Source of the DNA: an uncultured Alphaproteobacteria bacterium
GTDB taxonomy: Bacteria; Pseudomonadota; Alphaproteobacteria; HIMB59; GCA-002718135
NCBI GenBank assembly: GCA_902623545.1
Contig: CACNUI010000001.1
Coordinates: forward strand, 117,743 to 181,742
Reading direction: 5' to 3'
DNA: 64,000 bases
Shown: positions 60,125 to 64,000 of the stretch, piece by piece
How the letters are laid out: each line of letters opens with the position of its first letter
Position numbering within the stretch: position 1 is the first letter of the stretch
Position numbers and translations under genes: made by a program
The notes under the pieces: model-generated
Database searches by the model: none
Told to the model about the DNA's origin: nothing
What the model saw: only the letters and a program-made list of their open reading frames with translations

Positions 60125-60919
60125 TTAAAGATTCCAACTTTTAGGAAGTTTATCATGAATTATTTTATTCATAATATAATTTAATGTTTTTTTTAAATAA
60201 TAATTATCATCTGCTAATAGTCTAATTATAATTTTTTCATCAAATTTAGTTATCTCACAATAATGATTCTCTATATTTTTTGTTATTTTTCTTAATTCTA
60301 ACTCAAGTTGTTCAATAATATCACCAAATATTAAGATTGTTGATAATGAAGATTTATTTGCAAATGTAAAATTATTTTTAAGATTGTCATTTGTATGTCC
60401 TTGAATATTTATTGATTCAAAGTGCTTCAAAGTAGAATCTACATTAATTTTCCATTGATCTGAAAAGGAAACATTTTCAATTTTTTCAGACATTGCTTTT
60501 CTTCCTAGGATTGTAGTTTCACAGAAAACTAAATGAGAATTTTCTGATAATTTAATGTTTATTTTTCTATTTAGTTTTGAATTATTAAATAAAATTAATT
60601 CTTTTGGAAGCCAATAGAGAGTTGATTTTTTTAAATTTATATTAATTTCTACTTCAGCAGGCTCACCTACTCCTGCATAAATTTTTTCTGCAGCTTGAGA
60701 ACATATGCTGATATTGGAATTTTTAATTGTGACATTTATCTCGATTTTATCATTACATGTTATTCCCCCTGCTGTATTAATTAAAACTATTTCAACGTTA
60801 TCATTATAACTATTTGGATTTAAAATTTTAGAGCATCCACTTTGAAATATTTTTTTTATATTATTATTTATAATTTCAATTGTAGAAGATCCATTTGAAC
60901 GTTCTAAAATTTTATCCAT
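60125..60919 (-). CDS. ureD: Urease accessory protein UreD/UreH
   Basis: INTAGGITCNDKIEI; SQAAEKIYAG; YWLPKELILFNNS. Confidence 0.93.
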   Translation of the reverse strand: MDKILERSNGSSTIEIINNNIKKIFQSGCSKILNPNSYNDNVEIVLINTAGGITCNDKIEINVTIKNSNISICSQAAEKIYAGVGEPAEVEININLKKSTLYWLPKELILFNNSKLNRKINIKLSENSHLVFCETTILGRKAMSEKIENVSFSDQWKINVDSTLKHFESINIQGHTNDNLKNNFTFANKSSLSTILIFGDIIEQLELELRKITKNIENHYCEITKFDEKIIIRLLADDNYYLKKTLNYIMNKIIHDKLPKSWNL

Positions 60920-60979
60920 TTATTTAATTTATTTGAAAAAAAATTAAATGAAATAAAAATTTATTAAGTTAATGGTATT

Positions 60980-62218
60980 TTAATTACACCATTCACCTTG
61001 TTTAAATACCGGAACAATATTACCGTCTTGATCTTTACCAGATACATCAATATTACCAGACCCAATCATCCAATCAATGTGAATCATACTGGAATTTCCA
61101 CCTCTTTGAGTAATTTCATCTTTGGATAAATCTTTTTTAGATTTAAAACATTTAGAATAGCACTGACCTAAAGCTATATGAGAAGCTGCATTCTCATCAA
61201 ATAAAGTATTATAAAATGTTATTCCCAACTGTGATATAGGAGAGCTATTAGGGACTAAAGCTACTTCACCAAGTCTTCTAGAACCCTCATCTGAATCCAA
61301 TACTTTTAAAAGAACATTCTCTCCCTTAGATGAACTAGCATTAATGATTTTCCCATCTTTAAACTCTACTTGTATATCTTCAATTAATGTTCCTTGATAT
61401 GATAAAGGTTTAGTAGAACATACTTTACCATTAACTTTTAATGCATGAGGAGTTGTAAAAACTTCCTCTGATGGAATATTAGGGTTACAAACAATTCCAT
61501 TTTGTGATTTTGATGCACCTCCCATCCATTCATGATCATCAGCTAGCCCTACCTCTAGATTAGTTCCTGGACCAGTATAAACCAGTGATGAAAAGTTCAT
61601 AGAATTTAACCAATCTGTTTTTTGACGTAAATTTTTATTGTGAGTATCCCATTCTGCAACTGGGTCATCCGATAATACTCTTGAAGCATGAAATATTGCA
61701 TCTGCAAGTTTTTTTATAGCTTCTTGTTCACTAACATCAGGAAATACTCTTTTTGACCATGCTTTTCCTGGCCAAGAAATAATATTCCAATTAATTTTAA
61801 ACTCAGTAATTCTTTCTCTTGCAGGTTTATATGCTATGGCATTTGCTTTATTTGCACGAGATACTTTTTCAGGATCAATATCTGCAAGTAGCATCGGATC
61901 ATCACCAGCAATTGCCATTCTTGCTGTATTATTATCAAAAGCTTCCCCCATGCCGTTATATAACCAGTTAGCAGCCACATCGAAAGATTCGTAAGTTGCA
62001 TGTTTAAAACGCGAAAGAGTTATATCAGAATCAGAAAATAAAGGAGTTACAATTCCTGCGCCTTCTTTGTAAGCGTGTTCACAAATTTTTCTAACCAATG
62101 GTAATGCTTCTATTGGAGATGTAATTAATAAGTTTTGGCCTTTTTGTAATGAGACACCTCTTTTTATTGAAAGATAAGCTAGTTTATCTAAATTATTTTT
62201 ATTTATTTCATCATCCAT
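60980..62218 (-). CDS. Aminopeptidase, M29 family
   Basis: EALPLVRKICEHAYKEGAG; NIPSEEVFTTPH; GNSSMIHIDWMIGSG. Confidence 0.9.
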   Translation of the reverse strand: MDDEINKNNLDKLAYLSIKRGVSLQKGQNLLITSPIEALPLVRKICEHAYKEGAGIVTPLFSDSDITLSRFKHATYESFDVAANWLYNGMGEAFDNNTARMAIAGDDPMLLADIDPEKVSRANKANAIAYKPARERITEFKINWNIISWPGKAWSKRVFPDVSEQEAIKKLADAIFHASRVLSDDPVAEWDTHNKNLRQKTDWLNSMNFSSLVYTGPGTNLEVGLADDHEWMGGASKSQNGIVCNPNIPSEEVFTTPHALKVNGKVCSTKPLSYQGTLIEDIQVEFKDGKIINASSSKGENVLLKVLDSDEGSRRLGEVALVPNSSPISQLGITFYNTLFDENAASHIALGQCYSKCFKSKKDLSKDEITQRGGNSSMIHIDWMIGSGNIDVSGKDQDGNIVPVFKQGEWCN

Positions 62219-62267
62219 ATTATCTTAAATAGTTTTGAATAACTCAAAAGTCTATAAAATTTTAATA

Positions 62268-62315
62268 AATTTACAATCAAAGACTTGCACAACTGAAATT
62301 ATAAGATTGTAAATT
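62268..62315. repeat. Inverted repeat with 11-nt arms between DMFase-like and aminopeptidase genes
   Basis: AATTTACAATC (62268-62278) ... GATTGTAAATT (62305-62315), 26-nt spacer. Confidence 0.5.
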
Positions 62316-62338
62316 AAATAAACTTTAATTTTAAATAT

Positions 62339-64000
62339 TTATTTAATAAAATTATTTAAAACATTGGAGGTTATTTTACTAATATTATTATCGTAATTAT
62401 TGAAACTTAGACTCCCTGACCAAGCAATAGACCCAGTTGAAAAATTTTTTGAACCTGATTTCTTTTGAAAATATATTAAATCAGCTTTTACATTTGGATT
62501 TTGACTACCTGATTGATTTGGCATGTTTACTCCAATTTCTTCAGTGACACCTAAATATAAATTTGAGTGATTTTCAGAAGTAGCTAAAACATAACAGTTC
62601 TTAGGACTTCCTAAACTTTGATCATATCTATCTAATTCTAAACCTGCTGCACCACCACCTACTAAGCCAAAATCACCTAAAATTTCATCTTTAATATTTT
62701 TAAATATAAAATTAACTTCTTTTAAATAGCTTTGTTTAGTTCTTCTATAATATGAAGAAATATCGAAACCTTGTGCACTAAATCCAATACCAAGAAGTTT
62801 ATTTGGAGCTCTGCCTAACCGCCTCCATATACCACCATATTCACCATTAAAACTGTGATAATATTCACCTGCTTCAGCTTCCCAAGAACGAACGCCTCCT
62901 TCAGCTCTACGAATTTCAATAATACCTGGAAATTTCTTATCCCAAACAATTCTCCAGTACCATCCGTTCCCTCCTAAATACATTAAATTACCACCTCTAG
63001 CTTGATACTCATTTATTGAGTCCCAACACTTTGTGGAGTGGTATTCAGGGTGACTTGAAGTTATTATAACTTTATATTCTTTTATTATATCAATCCCCTC
63101 TCTTTCTAAATCTTCGTCAGTAATTGTATCATATTTAAAATTTTCATGCTCTAGCCAATCAATGATATGTGTATCAGCATTGAATTGCCATAGACCAGAT
63201 CCAACACCACCATTTGAGGAACTATATTTTGGTCTCATATTTAATATTGGTCTTAGTCTAGATGAATAGCATACACCACTACCATCAGAATGAGTGTCAT
63301 AAGTAGACAAACCGTATTCTCGATGTCTATCAAGAAAAATATCTTCTTGCTGTAAAACAGTTAATCTTCCCATTAGCATTTCATAATTATGACCATTAAT
63401 CGCGTTGTGATCATTAGCGTATGCAATATAACTTGCAGTTGGTACTAAAAATAAGATTTTATTTTTTTTACTTTTTTTACTCGGTAATACAGTAAAAGGT
63501 ATGTAATCTTCATTTTTATTTTTATCAAAAATATGGGCGCAATATAAGCCACTTTTTACACTCTCTGGCACAACCCATTCAAAAGTCTTTTGCCATTGTG
63601 CATCATAAATATCATCATCATGAAAATGAATTGCACTGTAGTGTGAAGGCTTATGTTGCCAATTAAATTCTTCACCATTCCATAAAACGCCTTTCATAGC
63701 TCTTGCAGGAAAATTAACAGTATAACCATTTAGTTTAAAAATACCTTTATCAATAATTTTATCTGATGAAATATGCTTAGAAAAATCCCAACTTATAATT
63801 TTTTTTGATTTATGATTTATGCTAGGATTTTTAGCAATTTCAAATATTTCTGACTCAGATAAATATTGGTTAAAAAATTTTGGATTATCAATTTTTCCAT
63901 TAAAATTATTAAAATTTTCAAGTTTATTTTTTTTATTTTTAATAACTGAAGAAGCAATACAAATATTACTATTTAATTTAAAAAAATTTTTTATTTTATG
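62339..64000 (-). CDS. N,N-dimethylformamidase large-subunit-like protein, truncated by window end
   Basis: FLVPTASYIAYAND, YSTYDTHSDGSG-like motif, GGNGWYWR. The frame stays open upstream of the listed ATG to position 64000 (...FKLNGYTVNFPARAMKGVLWNGEE), so the listed 63697 start is internal. Confidence 0.8.
   Translation of the reverse strand, partial: HKIKNFFKLNSNICIASSVIKNKKNKLENFNNFNGKIDNPKFFNQYLSESEIFEIAKNPSINHKSKKIISWDFSKHISSDKIIDKGIFKLNGYTVNFPARAMKGVLWNGEEFNWQHKPSHYSAIHFHDDDIYDAQWQKTFEWVVPESVKSGLYCAHIFDKNKNEDYIPFTVLPSKKSKKNKILFLVPTASYIAYANDHNAINGHNYEMLMGRLTVLQQEDIFLDRHREYGLSTYDTHSDGSGVCYSSRLRPILNMRPKYSSSNGGVGSGLWQFNADTHIIDWLEHENFKYDTITDEDLEREGIDIIKEYKVIITSSHPEYHSTKCWDSINEYQARGGNLMYLGGNGWYWRIVWDKKFPGIIEIRRAEGGVRSWEAEAGEYYHSFNGEYGGIWRRLGRAPNKLLGIGFSAQGFDISSYYRRTKQSYLKEVNFIFKNIKDEILGDFGLVGGGAAGLELDRYDQSLGSPKNCYVLATSENHSNLYLGVTEEIGVNMPNQSGSQNPNVKADLIYFQKKSGSKNFSTGSIAWSGSLSFNNYDNNISKITSNVLNNFIK

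Noticed and set aside
1-64000. tRNA or rRNA genes
   Set aside because: Read the larger intergenic gaps and saw no convincing cloverleaf or rRNA signature; a tRNAscan run would be decisive.

Overview
AT-rich, gene-dense bacterial chromosome segment, probably from a streamlined marine alphaproteobacterium (SAR11/HIMB59-like; inferred from composition and gene content, not tested). Most of the window is housekeeping or metabolic: DnaJ-like gene, dehydratase, anmK, tandem glycine riboswitch with gcvT-gcvH-gcvP, rseP, Cys/Met genes (cysK, cysE, PLP lyase), ABC exporter, FAD/photolyase-like protein, DMSP demethylase-like dmdA, transporters, transglutaminase/alpha-E/ATP-grasp triad, NavBac-like channel, bactofilin, complete ureDABCEFG, M29 aminopeptidase and a DMFase-like gene truncated by the window end. 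The standout is an accessory locus at about 27.6-46 kb. It contains a tyrosine recombinase, a Sir2 deacylase and a terminase-small-subunit-like protein beside a minus-strand operon of FIVE consecutive exported caspase-like (C14) proteins. Each caspase has an intact HG/DTCYSG dyad, an EF-hand-like loop and an almost invariant C-terminal tail, but a different N-terminal module. Their ORFs overlap by 7 nt at every junction. The operon is divergently transcribed from a SHOCT protein, a TPR-trypsin-like protease, a DUF4384-like protein and an LPP20-like protein that carries the same N-terminal module as one or two of the caspases. I propose this as an envelope protease/caspase system with swappable sensors. 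Other observations include a structured small RNA/attenuator candidate at ~3.0 kb, a two-copy structured repeat at 52.27-52.37 kb, a displaced selectivity-filter Glu in the ion channel, and a possibly domain-permuted photolyase-like protein. All similarity statements are by-eye family recognition; no searches were run.
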